A stretch of DNA of 64,000 nucleotides from Nostoc cf. commune SO-36 (GTDB lineage: Bacteria > Cyanobacteriota > Cyanobacteriia > Cyanobacteriales > Nostocaceae): the NCBI RefSeq assembly GCF_023734775.1, contig NZ_AP025732.1, positions 2,300,501 to 2,364,500 of the forward strand, in the 5' to 3' direction. The translations under genes and the position numbers were made by a program. Of the stretch, positions 41,491 through 53,561 are shown in pieces. Positions within the stretch are counted from its first letter, which is position 1. Every line of letters begins with the position of its first letter. The notes below the pieces were generated by a model, which was not told the DNA's origin, did not search any database, and saw only the letters and a program-made list of their open reading frames with translations.

Positions 41491-43726
41491 ATGGAAAAAA
41501 GTGTTATAAATGCCAGCCTTTCTACCCAGAATCTAACCTTTCGTCCAGGTGATACCCCTGTATCATTTGAGGTAACTGTCAATAATGACAGCGATCGCTT
41601 TGTCAATTTTCAGATAGAAATTACCGCCGCCGGAGAAACCAGAAATACAGGCTATCGCTGGTATAGACTCGAACCAGAGGTAGCAGCAGCCAAGCCCCCA
41701 GGCAGTAGTACCATATTTCAAGTTTTTGTATTTAATACACCCATTCCGGGATTTGTCGGTACTATCAACCTGATGGTAAATATTTTTTCACCGCAATTAG
41801 CACAACAGTGCAGACTTGTGCTGCGCCTGAAAATCGAGCGAGACAATAGACCGACACATTTAAGTGTAGAATTGCCTGTGCGAGAGTTCCAAGTTTATCC
41901 CCGCAATTCTATAGATATACCAGTACGGGTGCGGAACTTGGGGCAACAACCGACTGAGGTGGTGCTACGTTTTACAGGTGTTGATCCATCTTGGATAACT
42001 AGCAGTGCAGAACGCCGATTATCTTTAGATCCGGGTGGTTTAGCAGAAGCCACATTTCAATGCCAACCTCCTTCTGTAGTGCAAGCGCCGAGTCAAAACT
42101 ATCCTTTTACCATTGAAGCTGTTAGCAATAATGGTTATCCAACTAATGCTGAAGGTAATATTGAAGTTTTACCTGTGGGTTTTATAGACTTTAACATCAC
42201 CCAAAAACACCTTAAAATTCCCAGTAAATCGGCATGGTTGCCTGACTGGAAATCTGATACAGCTTCCTTTGAATTACTATTTAAAAATGCTAGCAACCTC
42301 AACCAGCAAATTAATGTGCAGGTGCAAGGTAGAGACTGGCGAAAATGTAGTTTTAAAAAGCTGCCCGAAACTGCTAATCTCCATTTAGGAGAGACAAGTA
42401 AGGTCATCCTTGATGTTAAAACAAAACGCCCTTGGATAGGAATCGGCAAAACTTTGTTGCTGGAAGCTAAATCTGAATTATCCGACCAACGTTTAGGGAG
42501 TACAGACCCAGCCACGCAGACATTAGAAGTGGAAACTCTGCCAATTATACCTCTATGGCTACAATTGGCTGCGATCGCACTATTAGCCGCACTCCTAGCA
42601 TTATTACTGAGGCCAAGCAATGTAATGCATACACGTTCTGTTAAATCAGTACGTTTTAGTGGCATTGGTTTATCTGTGGTCAGTGGCTCAGATGATTGCA
42701 CCTTAAGGCTTTGGCGAATCGGTACTGATAACTTAGATCCAGATGACACAGTAAAATATTCTGGGCAGCCCATTGCTTGTGAACAACAGCAACAGCCCAA
42801 AGGCTTGATGGCGATTAACGATGACGCTGTAGAAGTCTTACGCTTCATGCCATTACAAAATAATACGTGTTGCTGTTGGTCTAGATAATGGTGTAATTGA
42901 ACTCAGAGATGTGCCATCAGGTGAAAAAATTAGCGAGCTTCAAGACCTTAAAGATCCTAAAGCAAAAGGCGATCGCGTTTTTGATTTAGCTTTCACCTCA
43001 AACTCACTTAACTTATTCAGTGGCTATGGCAGTGGTAAAGTGAGATTATGGTCAAGATTCAGCGCCTAACAGCGATTTTCTGCCAGAACCACAAGTTATC
43101 GACATCCAAAGTACATTAAAATTATCAGGTTTCCAAGTCTGGCATTAAATCTCAGCCCAGATGCGAAAACTCTAGTAATTGCTGGAAACTTTAAGCGTTT
43201 CATCTTGTGGCAGTGGAATCCAAACCAATCTGATAAACAATTGCCAGGTTTATCAGTGCAAAATCTAGAAAAGCTAGACCCATTAGTTGGGCGTGAAGAC
43301 TATATTTGGGGGTTAGCTTTTGTGCCTAACTCAACAGGAAAAATCCTCGCAACTTCCGATTCTGCTGGCTTCATTACGATTTGGGATTTAAATCAATGTC
43401 AAACTATCAAAAGTCCCAATCCACTCGAAAAAGTAAATGAACTTAATTGTTCACCAATAGACCGTTGGTCAGCATCAAAAACATCTGTGCGGACTCTCGC
43501 ATTTAGTGACGATGGCAGTCTCTTAGTAAGTGGTGGCGATGATGGACGAGTAGTGATTTGGTACTTAACCCCCGAACATCAACTCGACAAAACAAAGGCA
43601 GCAGAAGGTAAAACAATTTACCAAAGTTCTAAAAAAATCAATAGTATCGACTTGAAAACCAATCAGGGAACCATGATTGTGAGTGGTGGTGAAGATTTTC
43701 AGGTCAAACTACACCGCATCAAATAA
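41491..43726 (+). CDS. Ig-like/WD40 membrane protein, frameshifted as read
   Basis: Reconstructed protein of about 745 aa. N-terminal Ig-like beta domains (MEKSVINASL, FRPGDTPVSFEVTVNN, NSIDIPVRVRNLGQQPTEVVL) are followed by KRPWIGIGKTLLLEAKSE, one membrane helix (LWLQLAAIALLAALLALLL at about 365-385), and C-terminal WD40 repeats (VVSGSDDCTLRLWRI, DLAFTSNSLNLFSGYGSGKVRLWSR, LAFSDDGSLLVSGGDDGRVVIW). Three indels split it: near 42865, in GCCTAAC near 43067, and in GG at 43141. There is no signal peptide, so Ig domains and WD40 lie on opposite sides of the helix. The start is taken as ATG 41491, though an in-frame GTG-type start at 41449 is possible. It is followed 15 bases later by an architecturally matched gene. 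Function unknown. Confidence 0.68.
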
Positions 43727-43740
43727 GGAAGTCGATGATA

Positions 43741-46032
43741 TGCAAGCTAAATTTAATCCACTACAAGTTATTATCAACCCACCTGGAATTCAATTTGGGA
43801 TGCCAGGAGATACCATTGAACTTTATGTTGTGGTGATCAATCAAGGAGATCAGAGTGCGGTTATTGATTTATATTTTGTTTTTGACGAAGTATTTCAAAT
43901 TTAACTGGCTGGTCTGTTTCTCCTAGAGAAAGTTTAGCATTAGCTCCAGGGCAAAATAGTGACGAAGTAAGATTTGAATTTCAAATTGCCGCAAATGCTT
44001 TACCCGGAACCTATGACTATACACTAATCGTAGATTCTCCTCTACATTATCCCCAAGACACCCCCATAACCTTCCCTAACCAAATTAAGGTTCTGCTAAA
44101 AGAACAGACAGCAATTCGACTGAACGACCCGACATTTTCCATTAGACCTAACACCAACCCCAACAAACCGCTAATTTTCAATTCTGGTGAACCTCTGCAA
44201 GTGGAGGTAATAGTTGATAATCGCTCTTATCTAGTAGATAGGTTCCGCTTGAGTTGCCCAGATTTAGACGATGACTGGTTCACAATTAATTATCCTGCAA
44301 CTGGATTTGAGGGGCTAGGATTGGTGTCTGAAGTGACTGCACTAGAACTAAATCCTGGTACTCAGGGTCAAATATTGTTGAAATTTCACCCACCTGGGGA
44401 TACCCTCGCCGGAAGCTATTCTCCAACAATCCGCTTATATTCCGAAAACTCTCCAGACTTAGTATTATTAGATTTGGTGTACATTCAAATTCCGACAAAT
44501 TATCACCTAGATATAGAACTCAATACCATCTTGGGACAAGTTAGTCGTAGTTTGGGCAAGTACGAATTATCACTAGTTAATCGGGGCAATATTGTCCGCG
44601 AACTAATATTAAACTTAAAAAGTCGAGACGAAGAAGAACTATATACTTATAAATTTGATCAAACTGAAGTCAGATTATTACCTAATAGAGGTGCTGTTAC
44701 CAGTTTGACAGTCAAACCTAGACCTTGGTGGCGACGACCGTGGTTTGGTGCAGGGCTAGTGGTCAACTTTCAAACCGATATCAAAGACCAGCAAAATTTG
44801 CCTTTACCTAACACATTGCCTCAAGGAACTTTGGTATGGAAACCTCGTCCTTGGTGGCAATTTATTCTGTTAATTTTAGCGATTTTGGGATTATTGGGAG
44901 GGCTAGGATTTATCATTTGGCGAATTTTAAACCCTGATCCTTTAAGATTAGAAAATTTTAGTGCAAATGACTCTCAAATAACGGAAGGTGATGAGGTCGC
45001 TTTGAAGTGGGACATTCACCACTATAAGCAGTTACAAAAGTTGGTTCTAACAGCCAAAGGTTCGCAACCCGTTGAGCCTATTACCTACGAGTTTAACAAT
45101 GGCATTCCTGAAACACTAGGCAAAGGAAGTGCTAATGAAATACCTCCTTGTCAAGTACAAGAGAAAGAAGAGTTAATTTGTAGCAATGTGAAAACAGGAG
45201 TAAAAACAAAAGGGAATTATACTTTTGAGTTACAAGCCTTTTATAAAAATGGGATACAGTTATTTTCTCGAACTAATCAAGTAGCAAACCAAACAACCCA
45301 AGTAGAAATAGTTGAGAAGCAATTGCCGAAATTATTAATTTTCAAGCTGATAAACCACAGTATATAAAAGGTCAAAATATTCTTTTAAATTGGTCAATTG
45401 TACGTCCATTACTGCTAGCACAAGTTCAAATTGCTGGTAGTGCAGATGATGGTACATCCTACGGGGAAGCAATTACTTATAAATTTAACCAAGGTAATAT
45501 TACTGACCCGAAACTTCAAAAGCTGTGTACACAACAAAATCAACAATTGCAATGTAAAAATATTCCTCTACTAGCAAATAAAGCCGGAAACTTCGCATTT
45601 GAAATCAAAGCTTTTCCTAACAACGGGAGTAGCAAAATTAGTTCTAAAAAGACTGAATCAAAGATTGGAATATTACCAAAACCATTTAGGATAGTCTCTT
45701 TTACAATCAATGGTAGTGAACAACCAAATCTTGTTCTCAACGAAGGAGAATCTGCTACTTTGAGTTGGAGAGTAGAGGGAGAAAATATTCAGGTGAAACT
45801 TCTGCCATACGGCAATGATGTTAAGCCAGTTGACTCAATCACGCTTCCAGTCAATCAAGCCTTCCCACCTCAAATTGGACTGCAAGTAAATGATATATCT
45901 GGTAAACAACAATCCCAGCAAAGAGGATTTGCAATTACAGTTATCAAAAAAGTAGTGCCTATTCCTATACCTAGCGCTAACCCACTTCCACCTAGCAATA
46001 ACCCCTTTAAGACTCCTTTGCCTCAGAGGTAA
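43741..46032 (+). CDS. Ig-like membrane protein paired with the WD40 protein, frameshifted as read
   Basis: Reconstructed protein of about 764 aa. Ig/CARDB-like beta domains at the N-terminus (FGMPGDTIELYVVVINQG, SGEPLQVEVIVDNRSYL) lead to RPWWRRPWFGAGLVVNFQ, a single membrane helix (FILLILAILGLLGGLGFII), and a C-terminal region of three related beta repeats (ITEGDEVALKWDI, YIKGQNILLNWSI, LNEGESATLSWRV), ending in a Pro-rich tail. Two indels split it: A-run 43897-43899 (VFQNLTGWSV restored) and near 45345 (LIFKADKPQYIKG restored). The RPWxGxG segment just before the helix is shared with the preceding gene, so the two are likely diverged paralogues and partners. Start spacing of 15 bases suggests an operon. 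Function unknown. Confidence 0.68.
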
Positions 46033-46303
46033 CTTTTTTAGCGAAGTGAAACCCAACAAATGCCCAAAAATGTTGGGTTTAATTCTGATATCATGTCCCC
46101 TTGATTACAAAACCGAACAGTTGTTCGACTCCTTTTAGTCCAAAGTCCAGGTAATTAACCACAGACAGACACAGTTAGGAGCGCACAGATAGCTGTGCGC
46201 CCCTAACCGTCTACCTCATTTAAATGAGAATCGCTATGTTGAAACTTTAGATAATCGCAATACTTGGAGTCAGAATCAATCAGTGGGAGATTAAGATCCA
46301 CCA
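46033..46303. other. Spacer with a hairpin repeat
   Basis: Contains TTAGGAGCGCACAG and CTGTGCGCCCCTAA arms at about 46166-46201, another member of the variable-stem CCCCTA hairpin set, between convergent genes. No gene is seen. Confidence 0.5.
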
Positions 46304-46516
46304 CTAATTGTTAGCGCTTGCCTTTACGTCTGTCTCTTCCAAGGATAGTGATGATTCCAAAGAACTAGCGCTACTTTCTGGTGTTGAAAGCTCATCACTT
46401 ACAACTCCATCCCATGAATAGTTACAGATTTTAGTGCGAAGCAATGTACCAAATGTGAGGTTAATTGCTAGAGAAAAGGAATCGATAAAAATTAGATTTA
46501 CAAAACGATCAATCAT
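46304..46516 (-). CDS. Small hypothetical protein
   Basis: A 70-aa protein, not recognised. The N-terminal half is hydrophobic (MIDRFVNLIFIDSFSLAINLTFGTLL) and may be a membrane-associated helix; the C-terminal half is acidic and Ser-rich (STPESSASSLESSLSLEET). The main support is a very strong ribosome-binding site, AAGGGGG five to six bases before ATG 46516. It is isolated, with about 300 bp of noncoding DNA on each side. It could still be a chance frame. Confidence 0.45.
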   Translation of the reverse strand: MIDRFVNLIFIDSFSLAINLTFGTLLRTKICNYSWDGVVSDELSTPESSASSLESSLSLEETDVKASANN

Positions 46517-46828
46517 TAGACCCCCTTGAGCTAAATTGAGCATCAAGTGATACTTGCTTTCTTACTACACACGCCACAATCTCTTTTCCAGAAATGTATG
46601 GTATCTAATATATTTATCGGCTCAAGGGAGAATAAGATTGCGGGTAAGGGTAACAGGAAAGAATTCAATTCTTTATCGCTTTAATTCAGTAGGTTGGCAA
46701 GCTATGCTAACCTAAAACCTATGTACCTCATCAAATCAAAATCGCTACAATGTCTACCGATACTGGCTAATTTTCCAGGCGATCGCCTCGATTTTATCTA
46801 CAAAATTATTGAGATATTGTCAATAGGT

Positions 46829-49800
46829 TTAGCTGAAGAGGCGAGAAACATCAACAAAACCTCCATGAATACTTACAATATTTGACACTTCAGAATACAT
46901 ACTTCCGACTTTACCTGCTTGATGGGTAAATAAATTATGGCAACCCACAATTATTAGTAGTTCTTGAGCGCGAGAAAATGCAACATTTACCCGTTCTGGC
47001 TTTTTAGCAAAACCCACATCTCCTTTGCTATTGTTGCGAACCATACTTACAATTACAACAGGTCGTTCCATACCTTGAAATCTGTCTACGGTACCAGTAC
47101 GAATTTCTAGCGAAGGAAAAAGTTCAGATTGCAAACGTTCATCAATTTTTCTTAATTGAGCGCCATAAAATGTAATTACGGCAATTTCCTTTTTCGGTTC
47201 ACCATTAGCAACTCTAGAAGCCCAAGTCGTCTCGAACTGCTGACACAGACGTTCAATCGCATCAATTTCTTGAGTATTAAAGTAAGAAGTTCCGTTTCTT
47301 TGCTCTAAAAACTGATTTTCGATAGGCGTTTTTACCCAAAGAAGATGGTGAGATTCTTGGATAATCTCGTCTGCTAAATGATGTGCGCGTTTTGTATCAG
47401 GTTCCAAAATACCAGATTCTAGTTTACCGTCATAAAACTGGTTGATTGCTCCCATAATAAATGGGTGCATTCGATATTGTGTAGTTAACATTTGTTTGAT
47501 GCTTTCATCAGCAGATTCAAACTGACTTTTAAATAGTGATTCTTCCAAGAACTGTAGTTCGTCTCGTGTATTACCCATTGTTTGAGCAACTTCTTCTACA
47601 GTGCTAGTATCAAGCATGGGTGGTAATTGCCGATGATCGCCTACCATGACTAACTTTTTGCCTTTCAATGCTGGTATTAATAACTCTGGTGGAGTACACT
47701 TACTAACTTCATCAATGATTACGACATCGAAAGATTTGAATTCTTCCGAAAAACCCCTATTTGCAGCTTGAACACAGGTGATACCGACGACGTTGGCATT
47801 ATCTAAATATATGCGCCTTAAATCGTCGCTATCTCGCTCATTTGGCTGTCTTAATTTTCCTATCCAATCTTGTACAAAATTCTGATATTTATTGAGATAA
47901 ACTTCATCTTTTTGTAGTTGCTGTTGCCAAGATTCAAAACTAATATTTATGCTACGTAATAACTCTATATTAAACAAATCATTAGCAAATCTTTCTGGTT
48001 TAAATTTATCCGGTATTCTTTGCCATTCTGTCAACCACCAGCTTCTTTCTTCTATTAAACTTTCTGATGGCTGCGGTTGTAATTTTTGTTCTATTTCGCG
48101 TAGGCTAATTTGTAATTTTTGAAGCTGATGTAGGGAAGTTTCAGTTTCTTGTTGTACCTTTGATAAATGCTCATGGAGAGAATTATTAATCATCTCCAAC
48201 ACAACAAAGGGTTCTAATAATGAAATTAAGTTTTCAAGTTGACTAATGGAAGTTTCCCAAGAATGCACTTGATTTGAAAATTCTTGTGGCTGCTCCCAAA
48301 TCTTTGATTGTGTTGCGAGATATTGTTCACTTAGAATGCGTAATTGAGTAGGAATATTTTGTTTATTAAGTTCTTGCAAAATATTTATAACTTGTCCAAG
48401 CTGCAAGTTAGCGTCTTGCTGTGCTTTTTCTACCTCAGCTTGAGTAATGGATATTTGCTGTTGACTAACTTCATTTTGTTGAAGTTCATTTAATAGCCGT
48501 TGGAGATGCTGAAGCTGTTGATCGGTTTCTGTTTTTACTTTTAAAACGCATTGACGTGCATTTGCAAGGATTGTATCTAGCAATTCTTGTGTAATTTGGG
48601 TGAGAGTAGAGTCGATGTTATTCCATTCCCATGATGTACCATAGGTTTTTTGCATTCTAATTAAGAAAAACTGGGTATTTTCAACTAGTAACTTTCGCTG
48701 TTTGGGGTTGAGTAGCTGATAATTGTTAAACTGTTGATAGGTTTGCTCCCATTGGGTGCGATCGCTCTTTGATAGCATCATTGGAATCTGACTAAAGTTT
48801 TGTTGTAAAAAATAACTAAAATTATGCTGTTTACCCTGCCTGTCAGTAAAACCCCCGTCTATTTCATAAGCGATCGCTTTTGTCAATAACTCCCATTCTG
48901 GTAGGTTAATTTTGTAAATTTTTGGTACTATTGGTAATTTTAATGTATTAGCAAACATCAACAAACCTAGCGGCAAGTCTACTAAATTCTCTGTTTAGTG
49001 GTAAACCTGATTGCTGACAATCTTTTAAAGTTTGATAGAGAAGAGTAGGTGCTGTAGATTTCCATTCTTTAACTGCTGAGATAATATAATCTATTTCGCG
49101 TTTGCGGTTTTCCCATATCTGGATTGTTTGCTGGATGTTTTGCAGTTTGGCAAGATATTTCTGATAATCTGGTTGTAGCTGATTTAATGAGGCGAAATTT
49201 TGTTGGACAATCTGTACTGATGCTGCAACTTCTGATATAGCTTTACTTGCATTTTGAGCATAAGTCAAAGCAGTTTTAAATCCAGAAATTTCTCTTACTA
49301 CAGTTTCACGCAACCAAACCGCTAAACCAAAAGCACCAAGCGCCGGACGCACAAAGCCAAGTTCATCAGTATATTTTATGGTTTGACGAACATTTGCTAA
49401 AAATTCTTCTACTAAACTATTACCTTCTGTGTATGGCTTAAGAAGCGGCAAAAAATCTGTAACTTCTGGAGCTTCCCAGTTGATATTTGGTGCAGTATTG
49501 AGGATATTTTCTAGTCCTGCAATTAGGGATTCAACCTCGTTCTGTTTTTCTACAGTTTCGTTATAAGATTTTTCTTGACTTTTAAAGTCGCTCTCTACTT
49601 TTAACTTATTTTTATTGAATTTAATTTGTTCTTGATTAAACTCTACCTCTGCTTGGAAGTAGGCTGCAAATCTTTGTGATGATCCGAGTAATTTACTGAA
49701 TATTTGTATATTTTCGAGCCGTTGAGTGAGATTATTTTCGCAGTCATAAGCTGTGTTTTCTAGCCATCTGCCAATCACTTGGTCTTCTAAAAACGGCTGT

Positions 49801-50986
49801 CCTTCCTCCCCAACTTTCTCGGCTCTACCTTTTCGTACAGCGCGAATTACCGGGTTGTGAACTAATCGACTCAAGGCGTTATCTACTGCTAAATTTGCCT
49901 GAGATGCGATTAATGTTCGTCCACCGCGAAGCGCAATTTGATAGCAAATCTCGGCAATTACGGTAGTTTTACCAGTACCTGGTGGCCCTTGGATGAGAAC
50001 AAGATCCTTCGCGGCAAGTACCTTTTCTACTGCTGCTTTCTGACCAGGATTAGCTGAAGATAATAACAAATCTTGTGGTTGAAGTTCAACAGTTGTTTTG
50101 ATTTGTCTAGCCTGGGAAGCATCGAATAAAAAGTTACCCAAATATGGATTTTGGGTATAACCATTATTCAAATCATCTAAAGCTTTTTTCTTACGCTGAA
50201 TCTGCTGAATATCACCAACTGCCTCAAAACACAAAAATCCTGTATCTGGCAACTTATAACGCTCTGTTGCCATGAATTCAGCTAAGTCACGTTCTAGCCT
50301 GAGACTAATAATACAACGGTTGGGGTCAACTTCTTCAACAGTCCCTAATTGACGACCGCTAATCCAATTTTTGCCGACGGGAGCAGTTTCAAAAAGCTTT
50401 AAATCTTCGTTTTTTGTGCGTCTTGCTCGTTCCCAAAAGTTTTCTAAGTCAAGGGAATTTTGATAAAAGCCGTCAAGGGTAGCTGAGTTTACATCAATTT
50501 CAAACCTAATCCGCCTTTTGAAGTTATAGTTATGGCTTACGTAACGCACACAAAATTGACGTGCTTTCGCAATTTTTTCTTCAATTTGCAAAAATGCTTT
50601 CCAAGCTTTAAGCTGATCTTCTGTGGGCACATTTTCGCCACAAACTGGCGCGGCTGCGATGCGTTTTAATGTCGCTGGCGGAATGTCGAGATGATGCTGA
50701 TGATTAGCCAGTAAACGCAAGCGACAAGGTATAGCGTAGCTGTCGGCGTGTCCCCGTGAGGGTTGTAACAATTGAGCCGAAAGTATTTTTATCCCGCCGC
50801 GTCCATCTTTAGGTACAGCCGTCTCTAAATCCTAATGTTTTTCTGAGTTTCTCAAGTCTTGCGGGTAATGGAACATCGGAGTCTGTTGCTATTGTCAATT
50901 CCCAAATTTCTTCTCTTGCTTCTTTCCCCGCGCCTTTTGCGACGCACATAAAATAGGGAAGGCTTTTTACCAACACATTCCAACAT
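46829..50986 (-). CDS. Upf1/DNA2-like superfamily 1 helicase, frameshifted as read
   Basis: Large AAA_11/AAA_12-type helicase of about 1385 aa. Walker A is QGPPGTGKTTVIAEI and Walker B is VVIIDEVSKCTPPELL, with GDHRQLPPM, TTQYRMHPFI, DRFQGMERPVVIVSMVR and NVAFSRAQELLIIVG. Long coiled coils are inserted between motifs I and II. As read it is two frames, 50771-48948 and 48976-46829, joined by removing one base of the AAA at 48953-48955 (FVDVANTLKLP). Further upstream the N-terminus continues in other frames (EIWELTIATDSDVPLPARLEKL, then DLETAVPKDGRGGIKIL), needing shifts at 50831-50832 and 50964-50968 and starting at about ATG 50986. It is probably a nucleic-acid helicase; defence or repair roles are possible but unshown. 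Confidence 0.82.
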
Positions 50987-51087
50987 TAACTCATTGGCGC
51001 GATCGCGCCGCGTCCCTAAAATCGGGATATGATTTTAGAACGGCCTCACCTTCAAGATGGCGGATAAAACTATGCAATTGGCTGAAG

Positions 51088-51315
51088 CTATAAACGTTTA
51101 TAGCCCCAATCTTCAGAGTTTGTTTTACTTTTTGAAGATTTTGCTGTTAGTTTGCTTACGCGCTTAAACGAATGCGTTCGGCCATCTGGTTCGGAGATTG
51201 TACTGGTATGACTTTTGACTACAATTTTGAGCTTTTCGCAAATTAATAATAGCTTTTTGCTATCTAAATTCAATTCTTTTGCTAGTTCGTATATTCTGAG
51301 TTTGCCGTTGTTCAT
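51088..51315 (-). CDS. Stand-alone IF2 N-terminal-domain protein
   Basis: A 75-aa protein whose first 45 residues ([20 protein letters not shown], then [15 protein letters not shown]) match the N-terminal domain of cyanobacterial translation initiation factor IF-2. The middle (GRTHSFKR) looks out of frame: the adjacent frame reads AERIRLSA, as expected for the IF2_N domain, so a pair of compensating indels (CC at 51182-51183 and near 51155-51162) is likely. A basic Ser/Lys tail follows. No GTPase domain exists nearby, so it is not infB. It may be an RNA-binding adaptor or a remnant. It lies just upstream of the helicase gene on the same strand, about 100 bp away. Confidence 0.65.
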   Translation of the reverse strand: MNNGKLRIYELAKELNLDSKKLLLICEKLKIVVKSHTSTISEPDGRTHSFKRVSKLTAKSSKSKTNSEDWGYKRL

Positions 51316-51505
51316 CCAGTTAACAATTGAGGGTTTAGATTTAAACGCAGAGGGGAGGCAGCGCGTTGCGGGGGTTCCCCCCGTTGTAGCGACTGCCGTC
51401 GCGCAAAGGTAAGCGCAGAGGAGCGCAAAGTATTATTTTAGTGCGATTCGATACGAATTAGATTTGGCAACACTCGGCGTTCCTCTGCGTTTAAAAACTT
51501 TATGA

Positions 51506-52423
51506 CTATAGTTTGTAATGCTGGTAAACTTCACTAGCGGCGCGATGCAGCAATGAATGCCGCCATACTAAAGATTTCATATCATCAGCATAACCGCCAC
51601 CAATGACGCAGGCGACTGGATAACCGCTACTCATACAGGTACTCAAAACCTGCATTTCTCGGCGAAAAATCCCAGCATCTGTAAGCGCTAATTTACCCAA
51701 GCGATCGCCTATATGAGGGTCAACACCTGCATCATAAAATACCAAGTCTGGCTTGACTTTAGATAGTAAATCTGCTAGGTAATTCGCTAAAGTTTGTAAA
51801 TATGCGTCATCTTCCATTCCCACTGGCAAAGGAACATCCAAATCACTGTTTTGTTTTGTACCGGGGAAATTGACTTCGCAGTGCATGGAGAAAGTAAAAA
51901 CGCTGTCGTCGTCTTGGAAGATAAAAGCTGTGCCGTCTCCTTGATGAACATCTAAATCGACAATGAGGATTTTTTGAACGAGTCCGAATTTTTGTAAAAC
52001 GCGACAGGCGATCGCTAAATCGTTGAAAATACAAAAACCAGATCCATAATTGGGAAAGGCGTGATGAGTTCCACCAGCCGTATTACAAGCTAAACCCTGA
52101 TTTAGGGCTAGTTTCGCAGTGAGTATCGTACCACCTACCGCTACACAGGTACGATTCGCCAGTGCTGGACTCCAAGGCAAACCAATGCGTCGCTGTGCTT
52201 TGGCATCTAAGGTTCCTTCACAGTAAGCTTGAACATAGTTTGGGGTATGGACTAACTCTATCAATTCTGGCTGTGGACGTTCGGGAGTATGAAATTGTTC
52301 TTGATTCGCTACACCATCAGCTAACAGCAATTCGTAGAGTTGTCGGAACTTAGACATTGGGAAACGATGTCCTTCAGGTAGGGGAGCAACGTAATCTGGG
52401 TGGTAGATAATTGGCAAGTCCAT
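51506..52423 (-). CDS. HDAC/AcuC-family deacetylase
   Basis: A zinc-dependent deacetylase-fold protein of 305 aa. The catalytic His pair is in NTAGGTHHAFPNYGSGF. The zinc ligands lie in VDLDVHQGDGT (D and H) and in FYDAGVDPHIGDRLGKL (D). The ending VIGGGYADD carries the family glycine motif, where many members have a tyrosine. The family includes acetoin utilisation AcuC and polyamine deacetylases, and the substrate here is unknown. It is cytosolic and intact, starting at ATG 52423, divergent from mscS (111 bp between starts). Confidence 0.93.
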   Translation of the reverse strand: MDLPIIYHPDYVAPLPEGHRFPMSKFRQLYELLLADGVANQEQFHTPERPQPELIELVHTPNYVQAYCEGTLDAKAQRRIGLPWSPALANRTCVAVGGTILTAKLALNQGLACNTAGGTHHAFPNYGSGFCIFNDLAIACRVLQKFGLVQKILIVDLDVHQGDGTAFIFQDDDSVFTFSMHCEVNFPGTKQNSDLDVPLPVGMEDDAYLQTLANYLADLLSKVKPDLVFYDAGVDPHIGDRLGKLALTDAGIFRREMQVLSTCMSSGYPVACVIGGGYADDMKSLVWRHSLLHRAASEVYQHYKL

Positions 52424-52534
52424 AATCCAGAAAATCTCAAGCAGCTAATCCGACAACTAACAAGCTAAAATTTAGCCATAATCACAGCAAAAATGCTGCT
52501 CTCCTAAATCTAAAATTCCAAATTTAAAATTGAT

Positions 52535-53558
52535 ATGATTGAATGGATTACACCTATTGGATTTATTCTAGCTGGCTTACTAGCTGGAATAATTGGTGAA
52601 AAAGTTATCTTCAAAAAACTGGAAACATTCGTTAATAATAAACGAATTGCCGGTGGGTAATATTATATTCCATTCCCTGCACCGCATGACTTTTATTTGG
52701 TTTGTCATTGTCGGTTTTTTTTGGGCAATTCTCAGCGCACCCCTGAAACCAGATATTGCGATCGTGCTGCAAAAAGTTTTGACGATCGCATTGCTGTATT
52801 CAGTAACCCTAGTTTTATCAAGATTGGCTGCTGGTTTTGTTAATTTATTTATTCGGAGAACAGAAGGTGTTCCCACATCACTAATTTCTAACCTTGCCAA
52901 GATTACTGTTTTAGTTTTGGGAACATTAATCATATTGCAAACGGTGGGTGTTCAAATTACGCCAATAGTTACGACTTTAGGTATTGGTGGTTTAGCAGTT
53001 GGTTTGGCACTTCAAGACACACTTGCAAATTTGTTTTCTGGCTTTTACTTGATTATTTCTAAGCAAGTTAGAACCGGAGACTATGTAAAATTAGATGCTG
53101 GACAAGAAGGATATGTTATAGATATTTCTTGGCGAAATACGACAATTAAAGAAATTTCAAATAATGTAGTTATTGTTCCCAACTCCAAATTATCTTCGGC
53201 AATTTTCACCAATTACCATTTACCTGCAAAGGAAATTACTTTAACGATGGATGTGGGTGTCAGTTATAATAGCGATTTGGAACAAGTTGAAACAGTAACT
53301 GTAGAAGTAGCCAAAGAAGTTATGCAAGAAATTGCACCAGAATTAAAAGGAATTGAACCATATATCAGATTTCATACTTTTAATGATTTTAGTATAGATT
53401 TTACACTTTATATGCGCGTAAATGAATACTTTGATCAGCGTATTGGTAAACATCTATTTGTCAAAAAATTACACAAGCGCTATCAGCAAGCAGGAATTCA
53501 AATTCCTTTTCCGATCAGAGAAGTGTATAATATACAAGATAATTCGGCTATGGAATAA
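52535..53558 (+). CDS. MscS-family mechanosensitive channel, frameshifted at its N-terminus
   Basis: A small-conductance mechanosensitive channel of about 340 aa. The N-terminal helix (MIEWITPIGFILAGLLAGII) is in one frame from ATG 52535. After RIAGG the family sequence continues in the next (GNIIFHSLHRMTFIWFVIVG), explained by one extra G in GGG 52655-52657. Two more helices follow, then the pore-lining helix (TLGIGGLAVGLALQDTLANLFSGFYLII) and the beta domain (VRTGDYVKLDAGQEGYVIDISWRNTTI, NNVVIVPNSKL), all characteristic of MscS. It resides in the inner membrane and releases solutes on hypo-osmotic shock. It is divergent from the deacetylase gene. Confidence 0.9.
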
Positions 53559-53561
53559 AAT

